64,000 nt of DNA, from NCBI RefSeq assembly GCF_030252345.1, contig NZ_CP126980.1:1441501-1505500 (forward strand), written 5' to 3'. Positions 16,501-25,367 of this stretch are shown here, one piece after another. Below the pieces are notes generated by a model. That model had not been told where the DNA came from. It saw only the letters and a program-made list of their open reading frames with translations, and did no database searches. A program made the translations under genes and the position numbers. Within the stretch, counting starts at the first letter, position 1. Each line of letters starts with the position of its first letter. The DNA comes from Actinoplanes oblitus (GTDB taxonomy: Bacteria; Actinomycetota; Actinomycetes; Mycobacteriales; Micromonosporaceae).

Positions 16501-16986
16501 TCATGGTCCGGTGGCCGGGATCCGTGGCCGGGTGCGGTACCGGTGCGGGATCAGCAGCGGCAGCGTCCGGATCGGTGGCGGGGTGACCTCACCCAGCCAG
16601 TGCCGTTCCCCCGGGACGAACCGGGCGGGCGCGTCCGCCTGGCGCAGCAGCACGCGGGTGGCGCCGGCGATCGCCGCACGCACCCGCAGGGCCAGCTCGT
16701 GCTGGCCGAGCCAGCCGTCGCGCAGCAGCACCCGGCCGACCCGGCAGTCCGGGTGACCCTCCGCGTACGCCGACCGCCAGGTCCGCGGGGTCAGCCGGCC
16801 GGACCTGATCAGTCGCTCGGCCAGGCTCGGCGCGGCCGGCGACTCGGCGTACGCGATCCGGCCCGCCACCAGGTAGAACACCCCACCCGGGGTGCCGCCC
16901 ACGTGGAGCGCGCCGGTACGCCCGGACTCGCCCAACTCGCTCAGCAGGCGCCGCATCGTGGCGGTCGCCGGTGAACCAGGAATCAC
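16501..16986 (-). CDS. DUF4388-like protein, short form
   Basis: A 161-residue protein from a GTG. It shares with the long form TGALHVGGTPGGVFYLVA and GRIAYAESPAAPSLAERL, then SGRLTPRTW and CRVGRVLLRDGWLGQHELAL, and FVPGERHWLGEV. It lacks the winged-helix segment, linker and basic tail of the long form. It heads the block of five genes. Function unknown; likely partner of the roadblock protein at 15979. Confidence 0.7.
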   Translation of the reverse strand: MIPGSPATATMRRLLSELGESGRTGALHVGGTPGGVFYLVAGRIAYAESPAAPSLAERLIRSGRLTPRTWRSAYAEGHPDCRVGRVLLRDGWLGQHELALRVRAAIAGATRVLLRQADAPARFVPGERHWLGEVTPPPIRTLPLLIPHRYRTRPRIPATGP

Positions 16987-17105
16987 GGAACGTCATCCTG
17001 GGCGCCATCGAGTGCCGTCGTCGCACGGCCGGTCCGCCGCGCTGCCGGGGTCACCCGTCGGAGTCGCGTAACCTGATCGCCACGCGTCGATCGCCGGGAG
17101 GTCAC

Positions 17106-17456
17106 ATGCCCAGTCAGTGGGAGCAGGTCACTGTGGACTGCGTGGACCCCGCCCGGCTGGGCCGCTGGTGGGCCGAGGCGCTCGGCTTCGTGATCGTCGA
17201 CGAGGACGACGACGTGCTGGAGATCCGGCGGGCTACCGACGTGCTGCCCGGGCTGCTGTTCGTCCGTAATCCCGACGCCAAGCGGGTGAAGAACCGGCTG
17301 CACCTGGACCTGCGCCCGGACGACCAGGAGGTCGAGGTGGAACGGCTGGTCAACATGGGTGCCCGGCCGGTCGACATCGGTCAGGGCGACGTCTCCTGGG
17401 TGTGCCTGGCCGACCCCGAGGGCAACGAGTTCTGCGTGCTGCGCAGCCGTCAGTAA
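17106..17456 (+). CDS. VOC/glyoxalase-fold protein
   Basis: A 116-residue vicinal oxygen chelate protein: [55 protein letters not shown] and the end [14 protein letters not shown]. The metal-ligand His and Glu positions are partly kept (HLDL, GNEFCV). The pattern is that of the glyoxalase-like/DUF6194-type VOC proteins common in actinobacteria; substrate unknown. The ATG follows GGGAGGTCAC. The stop overlaps the convergent chemoreceptor stop by 7 bp. Confidence 0.84.
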   Translation: MPSQWEQVTVDCVDPARLGRWWAEALGFVIVDEDDDVLEIRRATDVLPGLLFVRNPDAKRVKNRLHLDLRPDDQEVEVERLVNMGARPVDIGQGDVSWVCLADPEGNEFCVLRSRQ

Positions 17457-19036
17457 CGGAATTCGCCGATCAGCGAGCGGATCTCGCCGGCCGCGCCGCT
17501 GACCAGCTCGGCCGAGTGCCGGGTGGTGTTCGCCCCCTCCGCGGTGTTCGCGCTGGATCGGCTGATGTGCGCCACGGTGCCGCTGATCTCGCCGGCCGCC
17601 GCGGACACCGCGCCCACGTTGCGGGCCAGCTCGTCGGTGGTGGCGGCCTGCTCCTCGACCGCGGCCGCGATGGTCCGTTGCCCGTCGTCGATCCGGCCGA
17701 TCACCTCGGCGATCGCCTCGATCGCGCCGGCCGTGCCGCTGCTCATCTCCTGGATCGTCAGGATCTTCGCGGTGATGTCCGCGGTGGCCTGCGCGGTCTC
17801 CTGAGCCAGGTCCTTGACCTCGGTGGCGACCACCGCGAACCCCTTGCCCGCGTGCCCGGCCCGGGCCGCCTCGATGCTCGCGTTGAGCGCCAGCAGGTTG
17901 GTCTGCTCGGCGATCTTCGTGATCATCTGCACGATGTCGCCTACCTCCCGGCTCGCCTCGCTGAGCCGGGTCACCGCCTCCGCGGTCCGGTTCGCGCTGG
18001 TGGTCGCCTCGTTCGTGGTGGCCGCCGCGGACGAGGTCTGCTTGGCGATCTCCCGGATCGACGCGGACAGCTGCTCGGTGGCGGTCAGCATGTCGGTCAC
18101 CGAGCCGGACACGTTCCCGGCCGAGCTGTCCGCGTTGCGTGCCTGCGACGAGGTCTCCTCCGCCGACCGGTCCAGCGTGCCGGCCAATTGCTGCAGCTCG
18201 GCGCTGGCCTCGGTGAGCACGCTCACCCGGTCGGCGGTGGCCGAGACGGTGCTCTGCAGCGCGCCGGTCGCCTCGTTCAGCGCGGCCGCCATCGCGCCCA
18301 GCTCGTCCTGGTTGAGCACCGGGGCGCGGACGGTCAGGTCCCGTCCGGCCAGGGCGCGCAGCGCCTCCAGCGTCCCGCGCAGCGGCCGGCGCACCGCGCG
18401 CACGGTCAGCGCGCAGGCGGCCGCGGTGATCAGGGCGGCCAGCAGCGCGGCCAGCACGATGAACCGGTTGCTCGACGAGGAGGCCTCCGAGCCGCCCGCG
18501 GCGGCGGCCTTGACCTCGGCGTACATCCGCTCGTCCAGACCGCCGAGCTTGTCCTCCAGATCCGCGTAGACGGCCAGGAAGCCGGGCAGTTTCCCGGCCG
18601 CGCTCCGGTGATCGGCGGCAGCCGTCGTCACCAGGTCGGCGGCCGTCTCGGTGTAGCCGACCACCGAGTCCCGGATGGCCGCGTAATCCGCCTTCAGGCT
18701 GTCCGGTGCCGATCGCGCGGCGTCGTCGTACATCGCCAGCATGGTCCGGCCGTGGTCGGTGACCTCGTCGACGGCGAGCTTCGCGCGCATGTCGGCGTTC
18801 GTGGCGTAGAGCGCCGACATCACGTCCGCCCGCAGCGCGTCGTGCATCATGTCCGCGTTCCACTGATCGCTCATCGCCTCGCTGACCGCGGCGATCTCCT
18901 CGTTCGCCGCCGACTGGTCACCGGCGTTGCGTACCGCGAATCCGGTCACCAGGCCGACCGAGAGCAGGCCGGCGGCGCCCATGACGAGCAGGCGGCCGAC
19001 GATCGTGACGCCTCGGCGCCGGGAAACGGACTCCAC
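17450..19036 (-). CDS. methyl-accepting chemotaxis protein
   Basis: A chemoreceptor of about 528 residues. Helix TM1 ([20 protein letters not shown]) is followed by a helical periplasmic-side sensor of about 160 residues resembling the 4HB domain, TM2 ([19 protein letters not shown]), a HAMP domain and a signalling domain. The hairpin tip reads [20 protein letters not shown] with [13 protein letters not shown]. It ends at GEFRY without a CheR-tethering pentapeptide. A GTG at 19036 before TM1 is chosen; the longer frame runs into the divergent dgt gene. It should cluster with CheA and CheW, whose genes are not in this window. It lies just upstream of the roadblock block. Confidence 0.9.
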   Translation of the reverse strand: MESVSRRRGVTIVGRLLVMGAAGLLSVGLVTGFAVRNAGDQSAANEEIAAVSEAMSDQWNADMMHDALRADVMSALYATNADMRAKLAVDEVTDHGRTMLAMYDDAARSAPDSLKADYAAIRDSVVGYTETAADLVTTAAADHRSAAGKLPGFLAVYADLEDKLGGLDERMYAEVKAAAAGGSEASSSSNRFIVLAALLAALITAAACALTVRAVRRPLRGTLEALRALAGRDLTVRAPVLNQDELGAMAAALNEATGALQSTVSATADRVSVLTEASAELQQLAGTLDRSAEETSSQARNADSSAGNVSGSVTDMLTATEQLSASIREIAKQTSSAAATTNEATTSANRTAEAVTRLSEASREVGDIVQMITKIAEQTNLLALNASIEAARAGHAGKGFAVVATEVKDLAQETAQATADITAKILTIQEMSSGTAGAIEAIAEVIGRIDDGQRTIAAAVEEQAATTDELARNVGAVSAAAGEISGTVAHISRSSANTAEGANTTRHSAELVSGAAGEIRSLIGEFRY

Positions 19037-19080
19037 GGCTAACCCATCGGCAACCGGGACAACTGGCTTAGGGTGATCAC

Positions 19081-20283
19081 ATGACGGCCGCTGACGCCCA
19101 GCGCTGGGCATCCGAGCCCGCCAAGGACAGTGGTTACGGCCGGACTCCGTACCAGCGGGACCGCGCCCGGGTGCTGCACTCGGCGGGCTTCCGCCGGCTC
19201 GCCGCCAAGACACAGGTGCACACCGCGGGCGTCGACGACTTCTTGCGTACGCGTCTGACGCACTCCCTGGAGGTCGCCCAGATCTCCCGGGAGATGGGCG
19301 CGCGCCTGGGCTGCGACCCGGACGTGGTGGACGTCGCCGGGCTTGCCCACGACATCGGGCACCCGCCGTTCGGGCACAACGGCGAGGCCGCCCTCGACCA
19401 GGTGGCCCAGCCCTGCGGCGGCTTCGAGGGCAACGCGCAGACCCTGCGGGTGCTCACCCGGCTGGAGGCCAAGGTGCCCGGCGCCGGCCTCAACCTGACC
19501 CGGGCCACGCTGGACGCCTGCTCGAAGTACCCGTGGTTCCGGCGGCCGGGCACCCGCAAGTTCGGGGTCTACGCCGACGACGAGCCGGTCTTCACCTGGC
19601 TGCGCCACGGCCGCGACGACGACCGCCGGTGCCTGGAGGCGCAGGTGATGGACTGGGCGGACGACGTGGCGTACTCGGTGCACGACGTCGAGGACGGGGT
19701 GCACGGCGGATACCTGGACCTCGGCCCGCTGCTGCACGACCCGGCCGAGCGCGCCGAGCTCTGCGCCGACGTGGCCGCCACCTACTCCGACGAGACCCCC
19801 GACCAGCTCGGGGCGGCCCTCGACCACCTGCTCGCCGATCCGGCGGTGGCCGCCGTCGGTGACTACGACGGGTCGTACGCCGCCCAGATCGCCCTGAAAC
19901 GGATGACCAGCGTGCTGACCGGCCGGTTCGTCTCGTCAGCGGTCGGTGCCACGCACAGCCAGTACGGCACCGACCCGATGCGCCGCTACGACGCCGACCT
20001 GGTCGTCCCGCGCACCGTGCGGAACCAGTGCGCGCTGCTCAAGGGGATGGCGTTCCGCTACGTGATGCGCAGCCGGGCCGCCGAGCAGTGGTACGCGCAG
20101 CAGCGGATCATCCTGGTCGAGCTGGTGGCGGCGCTCGGGCGTACGCCGGAGAAGTTGGATCCCCTCTTCCGGCCGCGCCACGCGGCCGCCGCGTCGGAGG
20201 CCGAGGCCCTCCGGGTGATAGTCGATCAGGTGGCGTCGCTCACCGACCACGCGGCGGTGGCCTGGCACCGCGACCTCTGCTGA
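19081..20283 (+). CDS. dgt: deoxyguanosinetriphosphate triphosphohydrolase-like protein
   Basis: A 400-residue HD-domain dNTPase. The metal-binding set is visible: [27 protein letters not shown] with the HD pair, and [17 protein letters not shown] for the late Asp. [16 protein letters not shown] and [10 protein letters not shown] are typical of the Dgt type 2 family. It hydrolyses dNTPs to nucleoside and triphosphate and helps set dNTP pools. It sits just before dnaG, an arrangement conserved in actinobacteria. Confidence 0.93.
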   Translation: MTAADAQRWASEPAKDSGYGRTPYQRDRARVLHSAGFRRLAAKTQVHTAGVDDFLRTRLTHSLEVAQISREMGARLGCDPDVVDVAGLAHDIGHPPFGHNGEAALDQVAQPCGGFEGNAQTLRVLTRLEAKVPGAGLNLTRATLDACSKYPWFRRPGTRKFGVYADDEPVFTWLRHGRDDDRRCLEAQVMDWADDVAYSVHDVEDGVHGGYLDLGPLLHDPAERAELCADVAATYSDETPDQLGAALDHLLADPAVAAVGDYDGSYAAQIALKRMTSVLTGRFVSSAVGATHSQYGTDPMRRYDADLVVPRTVRNQCALLKGMAFRYVMRSRAAEQWYAQQRIILVELVAALGRTPEKLDPLFRPRHAAAASEAEALRVIVDQVASLTDHAAVAWHRDLC

Positions 20284-20331
20284 CCGGCGCGCCCGGACCC
20301 TGCTGGCGGTGGCGGTGGCCGGCGAGGCAGG

Positions 20332-22191
20332 ATGTATGCCGTGGCGGGCAGGGTTAAGGACGAGGACATCGCACTGGTCCGCGACCGGACGTCGATCGCC
20401 GACGTGATCGGTGAGACGGTGACGCTGCGCTCGGCCGGCGGCGGCAACCTGAAAGGCCTCTGCCCCTTCCACGACGAGAAGAGCCCGTCGTTCAACGTCG
20501 CCCCGGCCCGCGGCGTGTATTACTGCTTCGGCTGCGGCCAGGGCGGCGACGCGATCAAGTTCCTGATGGACGCGGAGCACCTGTCGTTCATCGAGTCGGT
20601 GGAGCGGCTGGCCGGCAAGGCCGGCATCCAGCTCCGGTACGACACCGACGGCGCCGCCCCGGCCGGCCCGCGCCCGCAGGCCGGGCAGCGGCAGCGGTTG
20701 ATCGCCGCGCACGCCTCGGCCGTCGAGTTCTACCGTGACCAGCTCGGCTCGCCCGGCGCGCGCAAGGCCCGCGAGTTCCTCGCCGAGCGTGGTTTCGGCC
20801 GGGAGGCCGCGGAGAAATACGGCTGCGGCTTCGCCCCGGACTCCTGGGACGCGCTCAGCAAGCACCTGCGCCTGCAGGGCTTCACCGCCGACGAGCTGAT
20901 CACCGCGGGCCTGTCCAAGACGGCCCGGTCCGGGTCGCTGATCGACAGGTTCCGCCGCCGGCTGCTCTGGCCGATCCGGGACCTGAGCGGCGACGTGATC
21001 GGGTTCGGCGCGCGCAAGCTGTTCGACGACGACGACGGCCCGAAATACCTGAACACCCCCGAGACGCCGATCTACAAGAAATCGCACGTGCTCTACGGCA
21101 TCGACCACGCCAAGCGGGAGATCGCCAAGCGCGGCCGGGCGGTGATCGTCGAGGGCTACACCGACGTGATGGCCTGCCACGAGGCCGGCGAGCCGACGGC
21201 GGTGGCCACCTGCGGCACCGCGTTCGGGGTGGACCACATCGGGGTGCTGCGCCGGCTGCTGATGGACAGCGACAGCTTCACCGGCGAGATCATCTACACC
21301 TTCGACGGCGACGCCGCCGGGCAGAAGGCGGCGCTGCGCGCGTTCGAGGAGGACCAGCGGTTCGTCGGGCGCACGTTCATCGCTGTCAGCCCGGACGACA
21401 TGGACCCGTGCGAGCTGCGCCTGGCCCGCGGCGACCTGGCGGTCCGCGACATGATCGCCGGCCGGGAGCCGCTGGTCGACTTCGCGCTGCGGCACACCAT
21501 CAGCCGATTCGACCTGGACACGGTCGAGGGCCGGGTGGAGGCGATGCGCCGCGCCGCGCCGCTGGTCGCCAAGATCAAAGACCGGGAGAAAAGGCCCGAG
21601 TACGCCCGGAAACTCGCCGGTGACCTGGGCATGGACCTGGAGCCGGTGCAGCGCGCGGTGAACAACGCGCTGCGCGGATCCGACGCGGCCGAGCAGCGGG
21701 CGCCCCGGCCCGCCGCCCACTCGCCGCAGCGGCTGGTCGAGCGGGACGCGCTCAAGCTGGCACTGCAGGAGCCGGTGCTGGCCGGCCCGATGTTCGACGC
21801 GGTCGGCCCGGAGAACTACGGCGACCCGGTGCTGCGCGCGGTGCGGGAGGCGATCGACGCGGCCGGCGGGGCGGGCTCCGCGGTCAGCGGGGTGGTCTGG
21901 ATCGAGAAGGTCCGCACCGCCTGCGCCGACCTGACCGGGCAGATCGCCGTCGGTGAGCTGGCCGTCGAGCCGCTGCTGATCGACGGCGTGCCGGACCCCA
22001 ACTACGTGCAGGTCACCCTGGCCAAACTCCAGTTGCCCCGGGTCACCCAGGTGATCCGCGACCTGAAATCGAAACTGCAACGGCTCAACCCGGTCACCAG
22101 CAAGGACCAGTACCTCGCCCTGGCCGGGGAACTCTTCTCGCTCGAACAGCAGGCTCGCGCCCTGCGTGAACAGGCGGCAGGTGGCATGTGA
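20332..22191 (+). CDS. dnaG: DNA primase
   Basis: A 619-residue primase that makes RNA primers at the replication fork. The zinc-binding domain has CPFHDEKSPSF and YYCFGCGQGGD. The RNA polymerase core includes GFAPDSWDAL, FRRRLLWPIRDLSGDVIGFG and KYLNTPETPIYKK. The TOPRIM part shows VIVEGYTDVMACHEAG, then TFDGDAAGQKAA and DMDPCELR. The C-terminal part binds DnaB. A GTG at 20341 (giving VAGRVKDEDI) is an equally good start, since orthologues often begin MAGR. Its stop overlaps the next gene by four bases. Confidence 0.95.
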   Translation: MYAVAGRVKDEDIALVRDRTSIADVIGETVTLRSAGGGNLKGLCPFHDEKSPSFNVAPARGVYYCFGCGQGGDAIKFLMDAEHLSFIESVERLAGKAGIQLRYDTDGAAPAGPRPQAGQRQRLIAAHASAVEFYRDQLGSPGARKAREFLAERGFGREAAEKYGCGFAPDSWDALSKHLRLQGFTADELITAGLSKTARSGSLIDRFRRRLLWPIRDLSGDVIGFGARKLFDDDDGPKYLNTPETPIYKKSHVLYGIDHAKREIAKRGRAVIVEGYTDVMACHEAGEPTAVATCGTAFGVDHIGVLRRLLMDSDSFTGEIIYTFDGDAAGQKAALRAFEEDQRFVGRTFIAVSPDDMDPCELRLARGDLAVRDMIAGREPLVDFALRHTISRFDLDTVEGRVEAMRRAAPLVAKIKDREKRPEYARKLAGDLGMDLEPVQRAVNNALRGSDAAEQRAPRPAAHSPQRLVERDALKLALQEPVLAGPMFDAVGPENYGDPVLRAVREAIDAAGGAGSAVSGVVWIEKVRTACADLTGQIAVGELAVEPLLIDGVPDPNYVQVTLAKLQLPRVTQVIRDLKSKLQRLNPVTSKDQYLALAGELFSLEQQARALREQAAGGM

Positions 22192-22712
22192 AGCTCTTCC
22201 GACGACGGCCCGCGCTGCCGGCCGGCTCCCGGCCCCCGCTCGAGGCGGAGGAGCGGGTCATCGCCTGGTGCCCCTGCGAGCAGGGCGGTGTCGTGGTGGC
22301 CACCAACCGGGGGATCTGGCTGCCGGCCGCCGCCGACCGGCTGGGCTGGCACGAGATCCACAAGGCCGCCTGGTCCGGGCGGGAACTGCGGATCACCCCG
22401 GCCGAGGTGGCCGAGGAGCGGGACGGGTACGCCGTGCTGGTGGACGGGCCGGTGGCGGCCTTTCTGCTGCTGGAGCCGGGGGAGGTGCCCGACCAGGTGC
22501 GCTCCCGGGTGACGCGGTCTGTGGCGTACACCACACATCACGAGCTGGAGCGCGGCGCGGTCCGGGTGGTCGGCCGCCGGGTGACTGGTCAGGACGGCCT
22601 GAGCTGGGCGGTTCGCTACGACTCCGGCACCCCGGTGGACCAGCCGGAGGTCGTCCGGATGACCGACGAGCTGGTCGGCGCGGCGCGAAATTCTGTCGCA
22701 CCCCCTCCGTAG
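22188..22712 (+). CDS. dnaG-linked protein of unknown function
   Basis: A 174-residue protein, GTG start overlapping the dnaG stop (ATGTGA). It begins MKLFRRRPALPAG and continues EERVIAWCPCEQGGVVVATN, IWLPAAADRLGWHEIHKAAW and a beta-rich rest. A protein of this type directly follows dnaG in many actinobacteria, and I have no function for it. Translational coupling suggests that it is made together with primase. Confidence 0.72.
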   Translation: MKLFRRRPALPAGSRPPLEAEERVIAWCPCEQGGVVVATNRGIWLPAAADRLGWHEIHKAAWSGRELRITPAEVAEERDGYAVLVDGPVAAFLLLEPGEVPDQVRSRVTRSVAYTTHHELERGAVRVVGRRVTGQDGLSWAVRYDSGTPVDQPEVVRMTDELVGAARNSVAPPP

Positions 22713-22722
22713 TCTTCGGGGC

Positions 22723-23646
22723 GTGACTGCTCTCATCCACGCCCGCGGATTGATCAAGCGGTTCGGCGACTTCACTGCCGTCGACGGCATCGACGTCGAC
22801 GTGCAGCCCGGTGAGGCGTTCGGCTTCCTGGGGCCCAACGGCGCCGGCAAGAGCTCCACCATGCGGATGATCGGGTGTGTCTCGCCACCCACCGGCGGCG
22901 TCCTGCGGATCCTCGGCATGGATCCGCTGCGGGACGGCCCGGCGATCCGCGCCCGGCTCGGCGTCTGCCCCCAGCTGGACAACCTGGATGTCGAGCTCTC
23001 CGTCCAGGAGAACCTGACGACCTATGCCCGGTTCTTCGGCATCCCGCGCGCCACCGCCCGCCGCCGGGCCGCCGAGCTGCTCGAGTTCGTGCAGCTCAGC
23101 GAGCGGGCCGGCAGCAAGGTGGAGCCGCTCTCCGGTGGCATGAAACGCCGGCTCACGATCGCCCGCGCGCTGGTCAACGAGCCCGATCTGGTGCTGCTCG
23201 ACGAGCCCACCACGGGCCTCGACCCGCAGGCCCGGCACCTGGTCTGGGAGCGGCTGTTCCGGCTCAAGCAGCAGGGCGTCACCCTGGTCCTGACCACGCA
23301 CTACATGGACGAGGCCGAGCAGCTCTGCGATCGCCTGGTGGTGATGGACGGCGGCCGGATCGTGGCCGAGGGCTCGCCCCGCTCGCTGATCGAGCGGCAC
23401 TCCACCCGTGAGGTGGTCGAGCTGCGGTTCACCACCGAGGACCAGGGGACCTATGCCGGCAAGCTGGCCGGCATCGCCGACCGGGTCGAGGTGCTGCCCG
23501 ACCGCGTCCTGCTCTACGTCGCCGACGGCGACGACGCCCTGGCCGAGGTGCACCGGCGCTCGCTGAGCCCGGCCTCCGCCCTGGTCCGCCGCTCCAGCCT
23601 GGAGGACGTCTTCCTCCACCTCACCGGCCGCACCCTGGTGGACTGA
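22723..23646 (+). CDS. ABC exporter ATPase, NodI/DrrA type
   Basis: A 307-residue ABC ATPase: Walker A GPNGAGKSS, Q-loop CPQLDNLDVELSV, signature LSGGMKRRL, Walker B LVLLDEPTTGLDPQ, H-loop TTHYMDEAEQL. The C-terminal 80 residues form the accessory domain of DrrA/NodI-type ATPases. The two following ABC-2 permeases complete the exporter. In rhizobia NodIJ exports lipo-chitin oligosaccharides; related systems confer drug export. The substrate here is unknown. GTG start. Confidence 0.88.
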   Translation: MTALIHARGLIKRFGDFTAVDGIDVDVQPGEAFGFLGPNGAGKSSTMRMIGCVSPPTGGVLRILGMDPLRDGPAIRARLGVCPQLDNLDVELSVQENLTTYARFFGIPRATARRRAAELLEFVQLSERAGSKVEPLSGGMKRRLTIARALVNEPDLVLLDEPTTGLDPQARHLVWERLFRLKQQGVTLVLTTHYMDEAEQLCDRLVVMDGGRIVAEGSPRSLIERHSTREVVELRFTTEDQGTYAGKLAGIADRVEVLPDRVLLYVADGDDALAEVHRRSLSPASALVRRSSLEDVFLHLTGRTLVD

Positions 23647-23648
23647 CG

Positions 23649-24407
23649 ATGACCTCCGCGGCGTACGTGTTGGAGTACCACCTCGTCAACTACCGGCGGA
23701 CCTGGCGGTCGAGCGCCCTGTCCACGCTGGTGCTGCCGCTGCTGACGATGCTCGGGTTCGGGCTGGGCGTCGGTGGTTACGTCCAGACCGACATCGACGG
23801 CGCGGCCTATCTCGACTGGATAGTGCCCGGCCTGATCGCCTCGACCGCCGCGCAGACCGCGCTGGGCGAGGCCACCTGGCCGGTGCTGAGCAGCTTCGAG
23901 TGGATGAAAACCTACTTCGCGCAGGCGGCGGCGCCGCTCCGGGTGGCCGACATCCTCGGCGGGCACCTGGCGTTCATGCTGTTCCGGGTGCTGCTCGGCA
24001 GCACCGCGTTCCTGCTGGTGGCGGCCTGCTTCGGCACGCTGCACTCGCCGGCCGTGGTGGCCGTGCCGCCGCTCGCCGCACTGATCGGGCTCTCCGTGGC
24101 GGCGCCGGTGGTGGCCTACACCGCCAGCATCCGCAGCGACAGCTACCTGGCCATCCTGTTCCGGTTCGCGGTGTTGCCGATGTCGCTCTTCTCCGGGGTG
24201 TTCTTCCCGATCGAGTCGTTGCCCCCGCTGCTGCGCTGGGTGGCCTACGCCCTGCCGCTCTGGCACGGGGTGGACCTGACCCGGGCCGCCACGCTCGGCC
24301 TGAACCCCGGGGTCGCCGGGCTCTGGCACGTGCTCTATCTGCTGGCGTGGTGCGCGGCGGGCTGCTTCCTGGCGCACTGGCGGTACCAGCGGCGGCTGGT
24401 GTTCTGA
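23649..24407 (+). CDS. ABC-2 permease, NodJ type (first)
   Basis: A 252-residue ABC-2 permease with six hydrophobic segments. Marker stretches are VLEYHLVNYRRTWRSSALST at the start, WIVPGLIASTAAQTALGEAT, FEWMKTYFAQAAAPLRVADI and PMSLFSGVFFPIESLPPLLR. It begins 2 bp after the ATPase stop. Together with the next permease it probably forms a heterodimeric channel. Confidence 0.86.
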   Translation: MTSAAYVLEYHLVNYRRTWRSSALSTLVLPLLTMLGFGLGVGGYVQTDIDGAAYLDWIVPGLIASTAAQTALGEATWPVLSSFEWMKTYFAQAAAPLRVADILGGHLAFMLFRVLLGSTAFLLVAACFGTLHSPAVVAVPPLAALIGLSVAAPVVAYTASIRSDSYLAILFRFAVLPMSLFSGVFFPIESLPPLLRWVAYALPLWHGVDLTRAATLGLNPGVAGLWHVLYLLAWCAAGCFLAHWRYQRRLVF

Positions 24408-24444
24408 CGATGAGCCGACGTCCTCCGAGGGGTGTGATGGTGCC

Positions 24445-25254
24445 GTGCTGACCCTGGTCCTGCCGAAACTGGTGTCGTTCGAGGGCAGCGCCGGCCGGTC
24501 CGTGCGGGTCACCGAGCGCAACGTCAGCGCGCTGAAATCGGCGTACTGGGTGGTGCTCGCCGGCGGCCTGCTGGAGCCGGTGCTCTACCTGTTCTCCATC
24601 GGCGTCGGGGTGGGCGCGCTGATCGGCGACATCGCGCTGCCCGGCGGCCGGCTGGTCAGCTACACCGAGTTCGTCGCGCCGGCGATGCTGGCCGCCTCGG
24701 CGATGAGCGGCGCGCTCGCCGAGACCACCTTCAACTTCTTCGGCAAGATGAAGTTCATGCGGCTGTACGACGGCATGCTGGCCACGCCGATCCGGCCGTT
24801 CGAGATCGCCATCGGCGAGCTGATCTGGGCGATGGCCCGGGGCAGCATCTACTCGGTGGCGTTCCTCGCGCTGATGGTGGCGATGGACCTGACGACGCCA
24901 CTGCGGGCGCTCGCCGCGTTCCCGGCCACGGTGCTGGTCGGGTTCGCGTTCGGGGCGCTCGGCATGACCACCGCCACGCTGATCCGCAGCTGGCAGGACT
25001 TCGACCTGATCGGGGCCGGGCAGTTCGCGCTGTTCCTGTTCTCCGGCACGTTCGTCCCGGCCGAGTCCTACCCAGCGGTGCTGCGCTGGCTGGTCGAGCT
25101 GTCCCCGCTCTACCGCTCGGTGGACCTGATCCGCGGGATCAGCCTGGGCGCGGTCGGCTGGATCCAGGTGGTGGACGTGCTCTACCTGCTGGCGATGCTC
25201 GTCGTGGGTCTGATCATTTCCGGTCGCCGGATGGGCAAGCTGCTCTGTAAGTGA
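24445..25254 (+). CDS. ABC-2 permease, NodJ type (second)
   Basis: A 269-residue ABC-2 permease, a paralogue of the preceding one: VTERNVSALKSAYWVVLAGG, FVAPAMLAASAMSGALAETT, FFGKMKFMRLYDGMLATPIR, FALFLFSGTFVPAESYPAVL. Six hydrophobic segments. It is separated by 37 bp from the first permease; start GTG at 24445. A large hairpin follows at 25318. Confidence 0.86.
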   Translation: MLTLVLPKLVSFEGSAGRSVRVTERNVSALKSAYWVVLAGGLLEPVLYLFSIGVGVGALIGDIALPGGRLVSYTEFVAPAMLAASAMSGALAETTFNFFGKMKFMRLYDGMLATPIRPFEIAIGELIWAMARGSIYSVAFLALMVAMDLTTPLRALAAFPATVLVGFAFGALGMTTATLIRSWQDFDLIGAGQFALFLFSGTFVPAESYPAVLRWLVELSPLYRSVDLIRGISLGAVGWIQVVDVLYLLAMLVVGLIISGRRMGKLLCK

Positions 25255-25317
25255 GCGGCGCCGCCGGTCCTCGGGGCCGGCTCATCCCGCGCGGCCGGCC
25301 AGCTCGGGTCACCGGGC

Positions 25318-25364
25318 GCCCGGCGCCGGCCGGTCGCCCCGTGCTCGACCGGTCGGCGCCGGGC
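25318..25364. terminator. bidirectional hairpin terminator
   Basis: GCCCGGCGCCGGCCGGTC and GACCGGTCGGCGCCGGGC form an 18-bp stem with one mismatch and an 11-nt loop. It lies between the convergent ABC exporter and BrkB genes and ends 3 bp before the BrkB stop. Confidence 0.75.
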
Positions 25365-25367
25365 GGG

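Noticed and set aside
19936..22080. 714-codon minus-strand frame antisense to dnaG
   Set aside because: Very long, but made of Arg/Gln/Val/Asp shadows without motifs; dnaG on the other strand is certain.
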